A stretch of DNA of 52,133 nt from Candidatus Saccharimonadota bacterium (GCA_028288965.1 JAQGHD010000021.1:1-52133), one strand, 5' to 3'; numbered from the stretch's first letter, positions 30,773 through 39,634 are shown. The notes: generated by a model from the letters alone, not told the origin. Translations and numbers: made by a program.

Positions 30773-31687
30773 ATGAGAAAAGTTGGCCACGACCAGCCCT
30801 TTGACCACATCGCTGTTATTTATAATCCCCGCAGTCATAGTCAAAAGGCCGATAAAATAGCCGCGCGGTTGGTTCGCCGACTTAAGCGAGCTGGTTTTAG
30901 TAACATTACCCTGGCAGACTCCCAACATTTTGGCCATGCCCGAGAACTGGCCTATCAAGTAGCAGCCAAGTATAAAACGCCGTTAATTATCTCGGTCAGT
31001 GGCGATGGCGGCTACAACGAAGTTATCAATGGCATTATGGATGCCAAAGAAGACGGCACCGCCCAGCAGCCCTACGCCGCTGTCGAGGCCGCTGGTAACG
31101 CCAACGATCATTACACAGTACTTAGGCATAAGACCACCTTGGTGCAGGCCTTTAAAAGAAATGATGTTTTGCCCATAGACTTGCTCCAACTAGAGGCCAG
31201 GGCAGCTGATTTTCAGCTTAAACGCTACGCACACAGTTATATTGGTTTTGGAGTCACGCCCTATATTGCTCGAGAGTTAAATTTACAAAAGCGTACTCGA
31301 CTCCAAGAAATCCAACTTTTGGCTAGCATGGTAGCTAAATTCCCACCGTTTCTAGTCCAGTTTGAAAATGGCACCGAAAAAGCCTTTGATAGCCTCATTT
31401 TCAGTAATATTCGCCGCATGGCCAAAGTTTTACGGGTAGCCCGACAAACAGAACCAGATGACGGTAGCTTTGAGGTTGTAGCCCATCCACACCAAAAACG
31501 GCGAGCATTTGTGCTTACAGCCATAAAAACAGCTGTACGGGGCCGTAAAAGCTCACAGAAGGCCATAAATTACAGCTTTGCACTCCCTGAAGCCCAGAGT
31601 GTGCAGTTTGACGGTGAAGTTATCCAGTTGCCAGCCGGTTGTGAAATAACCATAACCTGTAAACACCACGCCCTCAGAACGTTCTAA
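30773..31687 (+). CDS. Diacylglycerol/sphingosine kinase-like lipid kinase
   Basis: A 304-residue protein with the DAGK catalytic domain: VIYNPRSHSQKADKIA (nucleotide-binding turn), ISVSGDGGYNEVINGIMD (the GDG motif) and AAGNANDHY. It resembles YegS/DgkB-type kinases that phosphorylate lipids at the membrane surface. Start ATG 30773 follows TATATA within eight bases (leaderless). The C-terminal domain is the usual beta-sandwich. Substrate unknown. Confidence 0.85.
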   Translation: MRKVGHDQPFDHIAVIYNPRSHSQKADKIAARLVRRLKRAGFSNITLADSQHFGHARELAYQVAAKYKTPLIISVSGDGGYNEVINGIMDAKEDGTAQQPYAAVEAAGNANDHYTVLRHKTTLVQAFKRNDVLPIDLLQLEARAADFQLKRYAHSYIGFGVTPYIARELNLQKRTRLQEIQLLASMVAKFPPFLVQFENGTEKAFDSLIFSNIRRMAKVLRVARQTEPDDGSFEVVAHPHQKRRAFVLTAIKTAVRGRKSSQKAINYSFALPEAQSVQFDGEVIQLPAGCEITITCKHHALRTF

Positions 31688-31695
31688 AATAGTTG

Positions 31696-32661
31696 CTAGG
31701 ATTGAGCTTCTGGCTCAAAAGTGAGCACGTAATTATCGGTGTGGCGAGGATCTTCACCAGTTATGGTGTAGCCAGCTCGTTGTAAAACAGCCAGACTGGC
31801 GGCATTAGACTTGGCGACTTTGGCTATTACTTTGGTTTGGCGAAGTGATTCGGTGGCATAGCTAGTAAGAGCAACTACGGCCTTTGTGGCATGGCCTCTG
31901 CCCTGGAATTCAGAGCCTAAATAATACCCAATCTCAAGAGGCTGACCGATTATCCGGGTTAACTTGGCAAAGCCCACATTACTATCTCCATCCCATATGT
32001 TAAAGCGCCATTCCCTGTCATGTTGGTTAGCATTGCGTTCCACCATAGCTTCTGGCGATTGATATTTAGCAGCAGTGTCATCACCATGCTGGCTAAGATG
32101 TGTTCGGTTACGATCAATCAACGCAAACATAGCTGCTGAGTCAGAAGGATATACTTCTCGCAAGACTATACCTTCGTCTACAGGTATTTCTACAGGAGCC
32201 AGCCTTAGGCCGTGTTGTTCTAACTTATCTTTGACCTCTTTAAGGCTGCGCCAACCAAATAAAGGATCTTTCGTAAGATCTTGGCTCGTTTTTAGCATAA
32301 GTTGCCCTAGAGTATGTACGCCCATCCGTCTTTCCAGCACACGTTGTTGGCGATCATTTAGATCTATGGCATCTAGTGGTAAATATGGCACAATCTCCGG
32401 ATGCTCAGTTTCTAAGTGCTTAAGTACGCCTAAAAAATGTTGGCGCTGCTCATCCGCACCTTGGTAATAACCTTCACGTTTTGCCAGCGCAATTTGGCCA
32501 GCGTTATTTCTTTCAACCTCTGTGCGGCCCTGTTCCACTCCGCTTTCAAAACCAGCTCCGTAGGCAGCGTCATGGACCTGTTGCAAACCATCGAGGATTG
32601 GTTCGGGAATTTCAAAAGATGGTTCCATACCTTCGTGTTTGCCAAAAGAGTCAGTACTCAT
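31696..32661 (-). CDS. RNA polymerase alpha-CTD-like/GNAT acetyltransferase fusion
   Basis: A 321-residue protein. I use ATG 32661 (MSTDSFGKHEG), which follows TATGAT by four bases. Residues ~1-85 are helical and acidic. Residues ~90-160 (LDAIDLNDRQQRVLERRMGVHTLGQLMLKTSQDLTK ... GWRSLKEVKDKLEQHGLRL) match the helix-hairpin-helix C-terminal domain of RNA polymerase alpha (LSVRANNCLKRAGI..TIGDLL..SEDDL..NLGKKSLEEI). Residues ~170-321 are a RimJ/RimL-like GNAT domain (FAKLTRIIGQPLEIGYYLGSEFQGRGHATKA, SNAASLAVLQRAGY). I infer an acetyltransferase that docks to transcription complexes or DNA. The pairing of these two domains is unusual. Confidence 0.75.
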   Translation of the reverse strand: MSTDSFGKHEGMEPSFEIPEPILDGLQQVHDAAYGAGFESGVEQGRTEVERNNAGQIALAKREGYYQGADEQRQHFLGVLKHLETEHPEIVPYLPLDAIDLNDRQQRVLERRMGVHTLGQLMLKTSQDLTKDPLFGWRSLKEVKDKLEQHGLRLAPVEIPVDEGIVLREVYPSDSAAMFALIDRNRTHLSQHGDDTAAKYQSPEAMVERNANQHDREWRFNIWDGDSNVGFAKLTRIIGQPLEIGYYLGSEFQGRGHATKAVVALTSYATESLRQTKVIAKVAKSNAASLAVLQRAGYTITGEDPRHTDNYVLTFEPEAQS

Positions 32662-32714
32662 ATAGCTATCATACCACAATTACGTAATTCTGTCTACCAA
32701 AGAAAAATACTTGG

Positions 32715-32757
32715 AATAAAAAGAGCCTCCAGAGGGGGTGGGCACCGCTGGAGGCTC
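32715..32757 (-). terminator. Intrinsic terminator of the unidentified RNA
   Basis: On the minus strand GAGCCUCCAG, a 15-base loop, CUGGAGGCUC, then UUUUUAUU: a perfect 10-bp stem and U-tract. Confidence 0.9.
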
Positions 32758-33129
32758 ATTACACCCTTCAACCCACCCCGGATGAAGCGTCATTGTCCAA
32801 TATTCTTAAAGACATGCGCCGGCCAATTGGCCATACTGACGTACTCATCATTGAATCGGGACCCGGAAACCGAAGTTTCTGGGGCCTACTGGAGTAAACT
32901 CCGGCAGGTTTCGTTAAAGGGGTTAGTATGTTTTAGAGCGCCGAGTCAAATACTTTAGAAGCACCTGACTTTAAAGCCAAAATAAGTGGAGGGTAACAAC
33001 TTATAATGGCACGCTCTAAAACACTCTAACGTGATCCTTACTCTGTTAAACAGGGTAAGGGTTAGAAATTTGGGGGTATAAGGTACAGTAAGATCGTGAG
33101 TGTTGTATTTATCACGCTTACGGATTGCG
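32715..33129 (-). ncRNA. Unidentified ~400-nt structured RNA
   Basis: A 500-bp gap without a gene holds a complete minus-strand transcription unit: promoter at 33158-33130 and intrinsic terminator at 32757-32715. Between them are a hairpin GUAAG-CGUGA...UCACG-AU-CUUAC at the 5' end, a stem CUAAC-CCUUAC...GUAAGG-AUCAC-GUUAG with an asymmetric bulge, an 11-bp closing helix GUUUUAGAGCG (33022-33012) with CGCUCUAAAAC (32940-32930), and inside it a 12-bp stem AGUCAGGUGCUU/AAGUAUUUGACU that pairs fully only on this strand thanks to G-U pairs. I find no RNase P, tmRNA or SRP RNA signature. Confidence 0.7.
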
Positions 33130-33158
33130 ATTTTATCAAAATTGTTGCATACTGTCAA
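33130..33158 (-). promoter_or_regulatory. Promoter of the unidentified RNA
   Basis: On the minus strand TTGACA (33158-33153), 17 bases, TAAAAT (33135-33130). It is divergent from, and overlaps, the dprA promoter region (TTGCAT at about 33145 and TATATT on the plus strand). Confidence 0.8.
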
Positions 33159-33189
33159 TACTAAAATATATTTTGAGGGATAAATCAAT

Positions 33190-34035
33190 ATGCTTACGCT
33201 TGAACCGGCTGACTATTCAGAAGCTTTGCGCCAAGCTATGCCGCTGCCCGAACGGCTCTATTATGAAGGGGACTTGCCAGCGCTGCTTGAAAAACGCCGT
33301 CTAGCAGTGGTCGGCAGCCGCAAAGCCTCTGCGTACGGCAAACAAGTGACTACCGAACTTGTTCGGGAAGTGGCGGTCAAGGGTGTGGTCATTATCAGCG
33401 GCTTGGCTTTTGGGCTAGACTCCATTGCGCACCGCGCAGCGCTAGAGGCCGGCGGCTTTACCATAGCCGTACTGCCAGCTGGGCTAGACACTATTTATCC
33501 AACCGGACACACCGCTTTGGCCAGACAGATTATTAAGCAGGGCGGGGCACTGGTGAGTGAGTATCCAGAGCATACCACCGCTCGCAAACATCATTTTATT
33601 GCCCGTAATCGAATAATCTCAGCACTGAGCGAAGCCGTACTCATCCCCGAAGCGGCCAGCAAAAGCGGCAGCCTGCATACCGCCCAATTTGCTTTAGAGC
33701 AAGGCAGGGAAGTGTTAGCCGTTCCTGGCAACATCACCAGTCCGCTATCGGTCGGCACCAATAATCTGATTCGCACCGGAGCCACACCAATTACTTCCGC
33801 CCAAGATATCTTAGAAAGCCTGAATATGGATGGCGCCTTAGCGCAGCTCGAAATCTTGGCTGCCAATGATTCAGAGCACGCTATATTATCTCTGCTCCAA
33901 AAGGGAGTCAACGAAGCGTCGTCATTATTGGCCTTAAGCCAATTACCACCGTCTGACTTTAATCAAACACTCACCATGTTAGAGATTAGCGGTAAGATCC
34001 GTAGCTTAGGTGGCGGCCATTGGGCTCCGCGCTAA
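33190..34035 (+). CDS. dprA: DNA processing protein DprA
   Basis: A 281-residue DprA/Smf protein: Rossmann-like core with RRLAVVGSRKASAYG, IISGLAFGLDSIAHRAALEAGG, VLPAGLDTIYPTGH, SEYPEHTTARKHHFIARNRIISALSEAVLIPEAASKSGSLHTAQFALEQGREVLAVPGNI, and a C-terminal winged-helix part (LLQKGVNEASSLLALSQLP). It binds incoming single-stranded DNA and loads RecA in natural transformation, in line with DNA uptake by CPR cells. The ATG has a GAGG site, unlike the leaderless genes. N-terminal SAM domain is absent. Confidence 0.93.
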   Translation: MLTLEPADYSEALRQAMPLPERLYYEGDLPALLEKRRLAVVGSRKASAYGKQVTTELVREVAVKGVVIISGLAFGLDSIAHRAALEAGGFTIAVLPAGLDTIYPTGHTALARQIIKQGGALVSEYPEHTTARKHHFIARNRIISALSEAVLIPEAASKSGSLHTAQFALEQGREVLAVPGNITSPLSVGTNNLIRTGATPITSAQDILESLNMDGALAQLEILAANDSEHAILSLLQKGVNEASSLLALSQLPPSDFNQTLTMLEISGKIRSLGGGHWAPR

Positions 34036-34085
34036 ATCATTAACCGATGGCAACTTTTAGGTAAGTACTTGCGCCTTGAGCGGCT

Positions 34086-34099
34086 TTAGCTTAAGCTAA
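34086..34099. promoter_or_regulatory. 14-bp perfect palindrome ahead of topA
   Basis: TTAGCTTAAGCTAA lies between dprA and topA, about 20 bases before the likely topA -35 (TTGAGA). It could be an operator; no factor can be assigned. Confidence 0.4.
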
Positions 34100-34158
34100 C
34101 AAATTCAATCATTCAACGAGCTTGAGAAACATTAGCATAAAGGTATACTGAGTCGTAC

Positions 34159-36444
34159 ATGGCAAAAAACCTCGTAATAGTAGAGAGTCCGGCCAAGGCC
34201 AAAACCATTGGGCAGTACCTGGGCAAAGATTACACCGTAAAAAGTAGCTTCGGGCATATTCGTGATCTGCCTAAAAAGGGCATATCAGTAGATGTTGACC
34301 ATAATTTTGCGCCAACTTATGAAATTCCGGCCGATAAGAAAAAAATCGTCAGCGAGCTCAAGAAAGCTGCTGTAGGCGCCACCGTCTGGCTAGCCAGCGA
34401 TGAAGACCGCGAAGGTGAGGCCATTGCTTGGCACCTGACTCAGGCGCTCAAGTTAGACCCTAAAACCACCAAACGAATTGTTTTTCACGAAATTACCAAA
34501 CCGGCCATTGAGCGTGCCATTGAAAAGCCTCGGATAGTCGATCAACGTTTGGTTGATGCCCAACAAGCCCGCCGTATTTTGGACCGTTTAGTCGGCTATG
34601 AACTATCACCTGTACTCTGGAAAAAGGTGCAGACTGGCCTAAGTGCCGGCCGGGTGCAAAGTGTTGCTGTGCGCTTAATCGTGGAGCGGGAACGTGACAT
34701 CCGGAACTTTAAACCAGAGGTTAACTTTAAGGTAACAGCCCTGTTTGGCACCAAGGCCGATGATTTGCCGGCCGAACTAGCCATCCGTCTCAAAGACGCC
34801 GACAGTGTCAGAGTGTTTTTAGCAGCCGCCGCTAAAGAAACCTTCACTATCAGCGCCATAGATACCAAGCCCGGCACCCGCAGTCCTAGTCCGCCGTTTA
34901 CCACCAGTAGCCTGCAACAAGAAGCGGCCCGACGGCTGGGCTTTAGCGTTCGCCAAACCATGAGTGTGGCGCAACGCCTGTACGAAGCCGGCAGTATTAC
35001 CTATATGCGCACCGATAGCACCAACTTGGCCGCCAGTGCGCTGGAATCAATTGGCAACTTTATAACCAAAACGTACGGCGCCAAGTATCACGACAGCAAG
35101 CAGTATAAAACGCGCATCGCCGGCGCCCAAGAAGCCCACGAAGCCATTCGACCCACCGATGTGGCCCGCGAACAAGCCGGCGAGGATGATCAACAGCGTA
35201 AACTTTATGACCTTATTCGTCGTAGGGCTATTGCCAGCCAAATGTCGCCAGCCCAAATTGAGCGCACTGAGGTGACCATCGCCATGAGCAACCGGTCCGA
35301 AGTATTCAACGCCAAGGGCGAAATCTTACTATTTGACGGTTTCTTTAAGGTCTACGGCGGTGGCAAGGACGATGTGCTGCTGCCGCCACTCAAACAAGGG
35401 GACAAACTGAATCTCAAGACGCTCACAGGTACCGAGACGTACAGCCGATCATCAGCCCGTTACTCAGAAGCCAGCCTGGTCAAAAAACTCGAAGAACTAG
35501 GCATTGGCCGGCCGAGCACTTACGCACCCACTATCAGCACCATCCAAACCCGTGGCTACATTCAAAAAGCCGATGTGGAGGGTACCGAGCGTACCATCCA
35601 GGTCTTAACGCTGCTGAGTGGCGCTATAACAGATGAAACCATTACCGAAATCACCGGCGCTGACCGCAACAAACTGCTGCCAACAGCCTTGGCGGACATG
35701 ACCACTGATTTCTTGGTTAAATACTTCGGTGAGATTTTGGATTACGATTTTACAGCCCACGTCGAACAAGATTTTGATGATATTGCCGACGGCAAACAGC
35801 AGTGGGAGAAGATGCTGCAAGACTTTTACAAGGGTTTTCACCCCTTGATCGAAAAGAGTGATGACATCAGCCGCGAAGAAGCTAGCCAGGCCAGAGAACT
35901 GGGCACCGATCCTAAGACCAAACGGCCAGTGATCGCTCGGTATGGCCGGTATGGCCCCATGCTCCAGCTAGGCGAAGCCGAAGACGAGGAAAAGCCCAAG
36001 TTTGCCTCCTTGCCAGCGGACACCACACTCGAGACCGTCACCCTAGAACAAGCCCTAGAAATGTTTACGTTGCCGCGCACCGTCGGTAAAACCGAGGATG
36101 GCCAAGACATTCTGGCCGATATTGGCCGCTACGGTCCATATATTAAGGTGGGTAAGACGTTTGTATCTATCAAAGATCAAGATCCACTAACTATTGATGA
36201 AGAAACGGCCCGTATGGCGTACGAGGAAAAGCTCAAGCAAAACGCCGATAAGTACATTGCTGAGTTTAAAGGCGGTCTAAAAATAGTTAACGGCCCGTAC
36301 GGCCCGTACGTCACCAATGGCAAAAAGAACGCTAAAATTCCTAAGGAAACCGATCCAGCCAAGCTCACCGAAGCTCAAGCCAAGAAGTTACTGGCCGAAG
36401 CTCCCGCCAAGCGTCCGCGTTTCCGCCGCTCCAAAGCCGCTTAA
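34159..36444 (+). CDS. topA: DNA topoisomerase I
   Basis: A 761-residue type IA topoisomerase that relaxes negative supercoils. N-terminal TOPRIM (LVIVESPAKAKTIGQYLG, ASDEDREGEAIAWHL), active-site Tyr in GSITYMRTDSTNL, GRPSTYAPTISTIQTRGY, and basic/Gly-rich C-terminal repeats (RYGRYGPMLQLG, IGRYGPYIKVGKTFVSI, VNGPYGPYVTNGKKNAKIP). No zinc-finger cysteines are in the tail; instead these short repeats and a Lys/Arg-rich end are present. TATACT lies nine bases before the ATG (leaderless). Confidence 0.95.
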   Translation: MAKNLVIVESPAKAKTIGQYLGKDYTVKSSFGHIRDLPKKGISVDVDHNFAPTYEIPADKKKIVSELKKAAVGATVWLASDEDREGEAIAWHLTQALKLDPKTTKRIVFHEITKPAIERAIEKPRIVDQRLVDAQQARRILDRLVGYELSPVLWKKVQTGLSAGRVQSVAVRLIVERERDIRNFKPEVNFKVTALFGTKADDLPAELAIRLKDADSVRVFLAAAAKETFTISAIDTKPGTRSPSPPFTTSSLQQEAARRLGFSVRQTMSVAQRLYEAGSITYMRTDSTNLAASALESIGNFITKTYGAKYHDSKQYKTRIAGAQEAHEAIRPTDVAREQAGEDDQQRKLYDLIRRRAIASQMSPAQIERTEVTIAMSNRSEVFNAKGEILLFDGFFKVYGGGKDDVLLPPLKQGDKLNLKTLTGTETYSRSSARYSEASLVKKLEELGIGRPSTYAPTISTIQTRGYIQKADVEGTERTIQVLTLLSGAITDETITEITGADRNKLLPTALADMTTDFLVKYFGEILDYDFTAHVEQDFDDIADGKQQWEKMLQDFYKGFHPLIEKSDDISREEASQARELGTDPKTKRPVIARYGRYGPMLQLGEAEDEEKPKFASLPADTTLETVTLEQALEMFTLPRTVGKTEDGQDILADIGRYGPYIKVGKTFVSIKDQDPLTIDEETARMAYEEKLKQNADKYIAEFKGGLKIVNGPYGPYVTNGKKNAKIPKETDPAKLTEAQAKKLLAEAPAKRPRFRRSKAA

Positions 36445-36640
36445 GGGCGGACTCTCCGTTATCTCCCCGTTTGTCACATGCCTCTATTACATAGACCTCT
36501 ATTCCAAAAATGGCTAAAAGCAATCCAAGGTTATCCACAATTTGCTCGGGGAGCAAGTACGTTTTATGGTGATATTTCTACACCATGTATTGTGCTTATG
36601 CGTCCATTTCGTGCTAAAATAACATATAGTACAATTATAC

Positions 36641-36669
36641 TTGACGCATTAAAATATAGTTGTTATAAT
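36641..36669 (+). promoter_or_regulatory. Promoter of the sigma4/HARE-HTH gene
   Basis: TTGACG (36641-36646), 17 bases, TATAAT (36664-36669). The transcript has a ~30-nt leader with AGGAAAAG before ATG 36706. A TTATCCACA (DnaA-box-like) at about 36531-36539 lies upstream. Confidence 0.8.
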
Positions 36670-36705
36670 AGTATAAATTCATTGATTTAACAGATTAGGA
36701 AAAGA

Positions 36706-37743
36706 ATGGCAGACCAAAAAACATCACCGGTACTGAATATTGAGAACATTGTGGGTGATATTCTTGGCACCATCGAACGCGAGCGTGAACGCGAGATCGT
36801 ATCACGTCGCTTTGGCTTATATGACCGCAAAGAAACACTAGAACAAATTGGTGAGCTTTTAGGCATTACCCGCGAGCGTGTTCGCCAGCTTGAAAAAGCC
36901 GTGGTTACCCGCTTGAAGGCTACAGCCGAAAAAGATCTACCAAATATTACAGACGTTCAGAAAACTTTTATTGAACAGTTAAAAAAGATGGGCGGCGTGG
37001 CTCGCGTTCAGGACCTCGGCGCTACTTTGACCACTGATAATAGTCGTACCGATCAAGCTCGCGTTTCCTTCTTAGCTCAACTCAGTCCAAAGCTGGTTGT
37101 GATTGATGAAAACGATCACTTCTACCAATCTGTTGGTCTAGCCGACCTCCACAACGAAAAAGCCCTGCGCGACCAAGTAGGGAAGGTGATCGAGGCCATT
37201 AAGAAGATTGGTGAGCCCACTACTATTGATAAAGTCGCCGAAGCCGTAGGGGATAAGGATCAAAAGCATGTTGAGGCTTTAGCAAGCACCAGCAAGCAGC
37301 TGGCCAGCCTGAACAACCGTTGGGGACTGATAAAGTGGCCAATGGTCAATCCTAAGAACATTCGTGACAAAATCTACGTTATTTTAAAAGAAAACGGCAA
37401 GCACATGCACTTTAACGAGATTGCTGGCGCCATCAAAGACTCTGAATTTAAGCGCAAAGACGTGACCACTCAGGCTATTCATAATGAGCTGATCAAAGAC
37501 GGCCGCTTTGTATTAATTGGCCGTGGTATTTACGCGCTTAGGGAATGGGGCTACAAAAAGGGAACTGTTGCCGATATCATCAGTGATGTGCTCAAAAAAG
37601 CTAATGAGCCGCTGCACCGTGACGAAATTGTCAAACGAGTGCTTAAGAGCCGCTACGTCAAAGAAACTACTATCCTATTGAACCTACAGGGCAAGCCGCA
37701 GTTCAAGCGTGTCGCCAAAGCCACTTACTCCTTAGCAGAATAA
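36706..37743 (+). CDS. Sigma region 4 plus HARE-HTH repeats protein
   Basis: A 345-residue regulator. Residues ~15-75 are a sigma region 4-like unit (IEREREREIVSRRFGLYDRKETLEQIGELLGITRERVRQLEKAVVTRL), which should bind -35-like DNA or the polymerase flap. Then come winged-helix repeats resembling the HARE-HTH domain of RNA polymerase delta: one around ALRDQVGKVIEAIKKIGEPTTIDKVAEAVG, one with IRDKIYVILKENGKHMHFNEIAGAI, and one with VADIISDVLKKANEPLHRDEIVKRVLK. No region 2 is present, so it is not a full sigma. It could be a polymerase-associated modulator. Strong own promoter. Confidence 0.85.
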   Translation: MADQKTSPVLNIENIVGDILGTIEREREREIVSRRFGLYDRKETLEQIGELLGITRERVRQLEKAVVTRLKATAEKDLPNITDVQKTFIEQLKKMGGVARVQDLGATLTTDNSRTDQARVSFLAQLSPKLVVIDENDHFYQSVGLADLHNEKALRDQVGKVIEAIKKIGEPTTIDKVAEAVGDKDQKHVEALASTSKQLASLNNRWGLIKWPMVNPKNIRDKIYVILKENGKHMHFNEIAGAIKDSEFKRKDVTTQAIHNELIKDGRFVLIGRGIYALREWGYKKGTVADIISDVLKKANEPLHRDEIVKRVLKSRYVKETTILLNLQGKPQFKRVAKATYSLAE

Positions 37744-37754
37744 GGATTGTGCCG

Positions 37755-38075
37755 ATGCCTGGTGCGGAGAAGCTTCAGTTAACGCCAATGCAAGAAGTTG
37801 TGGTCGTGCGATTAGCCTGCAATGGTCCAGAAACCAGCTTGTCTTTAATGCAGGCCTTCGAGTTAGGTCATTCCACGGTGTATAATCACCTTGATGCTCT
37901 TACTGAAGCTGGGCTTATTGCCGCGACTGTGGCTTCTTCAGACGTACCTACCCGCGGACGACAGCCAAAGCTATACAGCGTTTCCGAGGAAGGTACTTAT
38001 AAGCTTATCGACTACTTCCAAGAGAAAGCAGACCGAATAGCTGAGGTTCTGGAAGCCTTACGGCTAATTATTTAG
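37755..38075 (+). CDS. PadR/MarR-like winged-helix regulator
   Basis: A 106-residue DNA-binding protein. ATG 37755 is favoured because AAGGA lies eight bases upstream; a GTG at 37749 is too close to it. EVVVVRLACNGPETSLSLMQAFELGHSTVYNHLDALTEAGLIAA is a winged helix with the PadR-like 'STVYNHLDALTEAGL' recognition segment, followed by a wing (RGRQPKLYSVSEEG) and a dimerisation helix. It is 11 bp after the sigma4/HARE-HTH gene, so probably co-transcribed. Confidence 0.8.
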   Translation: MPGAEKLQLTPMQEVVVVRLACNGPETSLSLMQAFELGHSTVYNHLDALTEAGLIAATVASSDVPTRGRQPKLYSVSEEGTYKLIDYFQEKADRIAEVLEALRLII

Positions 38076-38084
38076 CTTGTTAAT

Positions 38085-38685
38085 AAACTGTACAAATTGC
38101 GAACACGGCTGAAGTGGTTGGCTTAATAGGAGATTAGTACGACAGCTGGCAAATGAGGACTGTCATGGAATAAAGCAGGGTGCTTAAAAATTCAAAACAA
38201 AAATTAAAACGTGAGGAGGAAATTAGGCGGCTGGCAGCAGCAGTAGAGCACAAAGCAAGACCGACATGTGTTGTCGTACAATATATCTTTTACGACGTTA
38301 CCTATAGTTTTAAAGATGGCTCCTATTACCTCACTTACAGGGGAGTATGAAGCCTTACTAGGCTTTTATGCTGACTTGCAACGGTACTGCCCGGGTTAGC
38401 TAGCTACGAACTTGATCATTAGGCGCTAGTGCCCCTAAAAGCCATGTCCTATAGCTTCCAGCCACCGGCCGTGAGTGTTTGCTTTTTTACGACATTGATA
38501 TTGTTATAAAGTTTTCCACAGGCCAATTATTTGACTTTTGGTCGCCTGCATTGCTTTATAATATTTTTTGAGTTCCCCTGCCTTACTTATGTTTCACGCT
38601 AAATATTTGACTTTTCACGTTTCTGATACTTTTATATAGTTTATTGCATTTGTCTGGTAGATAGCAAACTGAACAAATTACGAAC
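38085..38685. repeat. Gene-poor 630-bp gap with 20-bp direct repeat
   Basis: The segment between the PadR-like gene and ftsQ (38076-38708) holds no recognisable gene. Its borders carry AAACTGTACAAATTGCGAAC (38085-38104) and AAACTGAACAAATTACGAAC (38666-38685), 18 of 20 identical. Inside, ATTTGACTTTT occurs twice (about 38529 and 38607), each ~20 bases before a TATAAT/TATATA box. It may be a decayed insertion or a small RNA locus. Confidence 0.4.
38180..38350 (+). CDS. Possible small protein, 56 aa
   Basis: GTG 38180 opens 56 codons ending at TGA 38350: a charged helix (LKNSKQKLKREEEIRRLAAAVE) then a Tyr-rich, strand-like half (VVVQYIFYDVTYSFKDGSYYLTYRGV). The second half looks like a real beta-hairpin, but the ribosome site (AGG next to the start) is poor. 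It may be a gene remnant. Confidence 0.25.
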   Translation: MLKNSKQKLKREEEIRRLAAAVEHKARPTCVVVQYIFYDVTYSFKDGSYYLTYRGV

Positions 38686-38708
38686 TATTAGGGGAGAGCG
38701 GTGCATTG

Positions 38709-39629
38709 CTACTTGTAATATGCTCGTTCTGGTACTCGAACATCGATGTATTCGGCCGGTGTTATATGGCTTTGTTCTAGATTATCTTTTAGGGCTAAGT
38801 AGGTCCCTGCCTGCTGCCTAGGGTCCTCGGCCATATTGAATTTTACATAGTAAGCCACACCCTTGATATGAACCTGGAGCTCATTGGCACTGGTTGGCAG
38901 CACTAAGGACTCTAGGCTAATGTGCTTGGCCTGGAGCTGGGCTACTACCTCTTTAATAAAGCTCACACTCTCTTTTGGCAGGACCACCTTGCCAACCGCC
39001 ACTTGCAGTCCGCTTTGATCTGTAACAGCCGGTAAATCACCGGTACCTAGTTTTTGGGCTTGGTCAGCTGGCAGCATTACCCGGCCGCTGTCGTCTAAGA
39101 CATACTGGCGGTGATCACTGCTCATCAGCAGTAGCTGTGGCTGAGCCAGCTGCAGGCTTATAACCGGCCGGCGGCCAACCAACGGCACGCTAATATAGGC
39201 GTTGCTGATCTCTGGAAAGTGTTGTTTCAGCTTCATGCTTACGGCCTGCGTGTCAATGGTCAGTTTGCTGCGGCTGCTGAATGAGCTGTTCAATATCTTG
39301 CGACCTTCCGCTTGGTAGACTGATGAGTCACGGAGGTGCTGATTAGGAGCTAGGGTGTCTTGTAGTTGGATAATCCGGGGGTTGGTACTAAGGCCCAAAC
39401 TAAACAGCAAACTGATGACGATCGCTGCCAAAGCCAGATAGCTCGGTAGTTGATGCAGCCAGCTAAGCTTGGCTTTACGGGGCGCCGATTGCCCTTCCCT
39501 GCGCCGCGGCACATCTTCTGGACGATTACCACGATTAGCATAATAGGAAAATGTACTGCTCTGCTTTTGGTTCTCTTGAATACTGCGGCGTCTACCGGTG
39601 TTCTGCTGCTGTTTTTTTCGCCCCAACAC
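38709..39629 (-). CDS. ftsQ: Cell division protein FtsQ/DivIB
   Basis: A 306-residue bitopic protein, last of the division cluster. A basic cytoplasmic N-terminus of ~60 residues, a membrane helix (LPSYLALAAIVISLLFSLGL), a POTRA domain (SKLTIDTQAVSMKLKQHFPEISNAYISVPLVGRRPVISLQLAQP) and a FtsQ beta domain (YVLDDSGRVMLPADQ ... VAYYVKFN). It links FtsL/FtsI/FtsW in the divisome. Five bases separate it from murG. Confidence 0.82.
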   Translation of the reverse strand: MLGRKKQQQNTGRRRSIQENQKQSSTFSYYANRGNRPEDVPRRREGQSAPRKAKLSWLHQLPSYLALAAIVISLLFSLGLSTNPRIIQLQDTLAPNQHLRDSSVYQAEGRKILNSSFSSRSKLTIDTQAVSMKLKQHFPEISNAYISVPLVGRRPVISLQLAQPQLLLMSSDHRQYVLDDSGRVMLPADQAQKLGTGDLPAVTDQSGLQVAVGKVVLPKESVSFIKEVVAQLQAKHISLESLVLPTSANELQVHIKGVAYYVKFNMAEDPRQQAGTYLALKDNLEQSHITPAEYIDVRVPERAYYK

Positions 39630-39634
39630 GGCGC

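Noticed and set aside
32930-33022. GTTTTAGAGCG and its complement CGCTCTAAAAC resemble a Cas9-type CRISPR repeat start
   Set aside because: Only one inverted pair, no repeated spacer units and no cas genes; it is the closing helix of the structured RNA.
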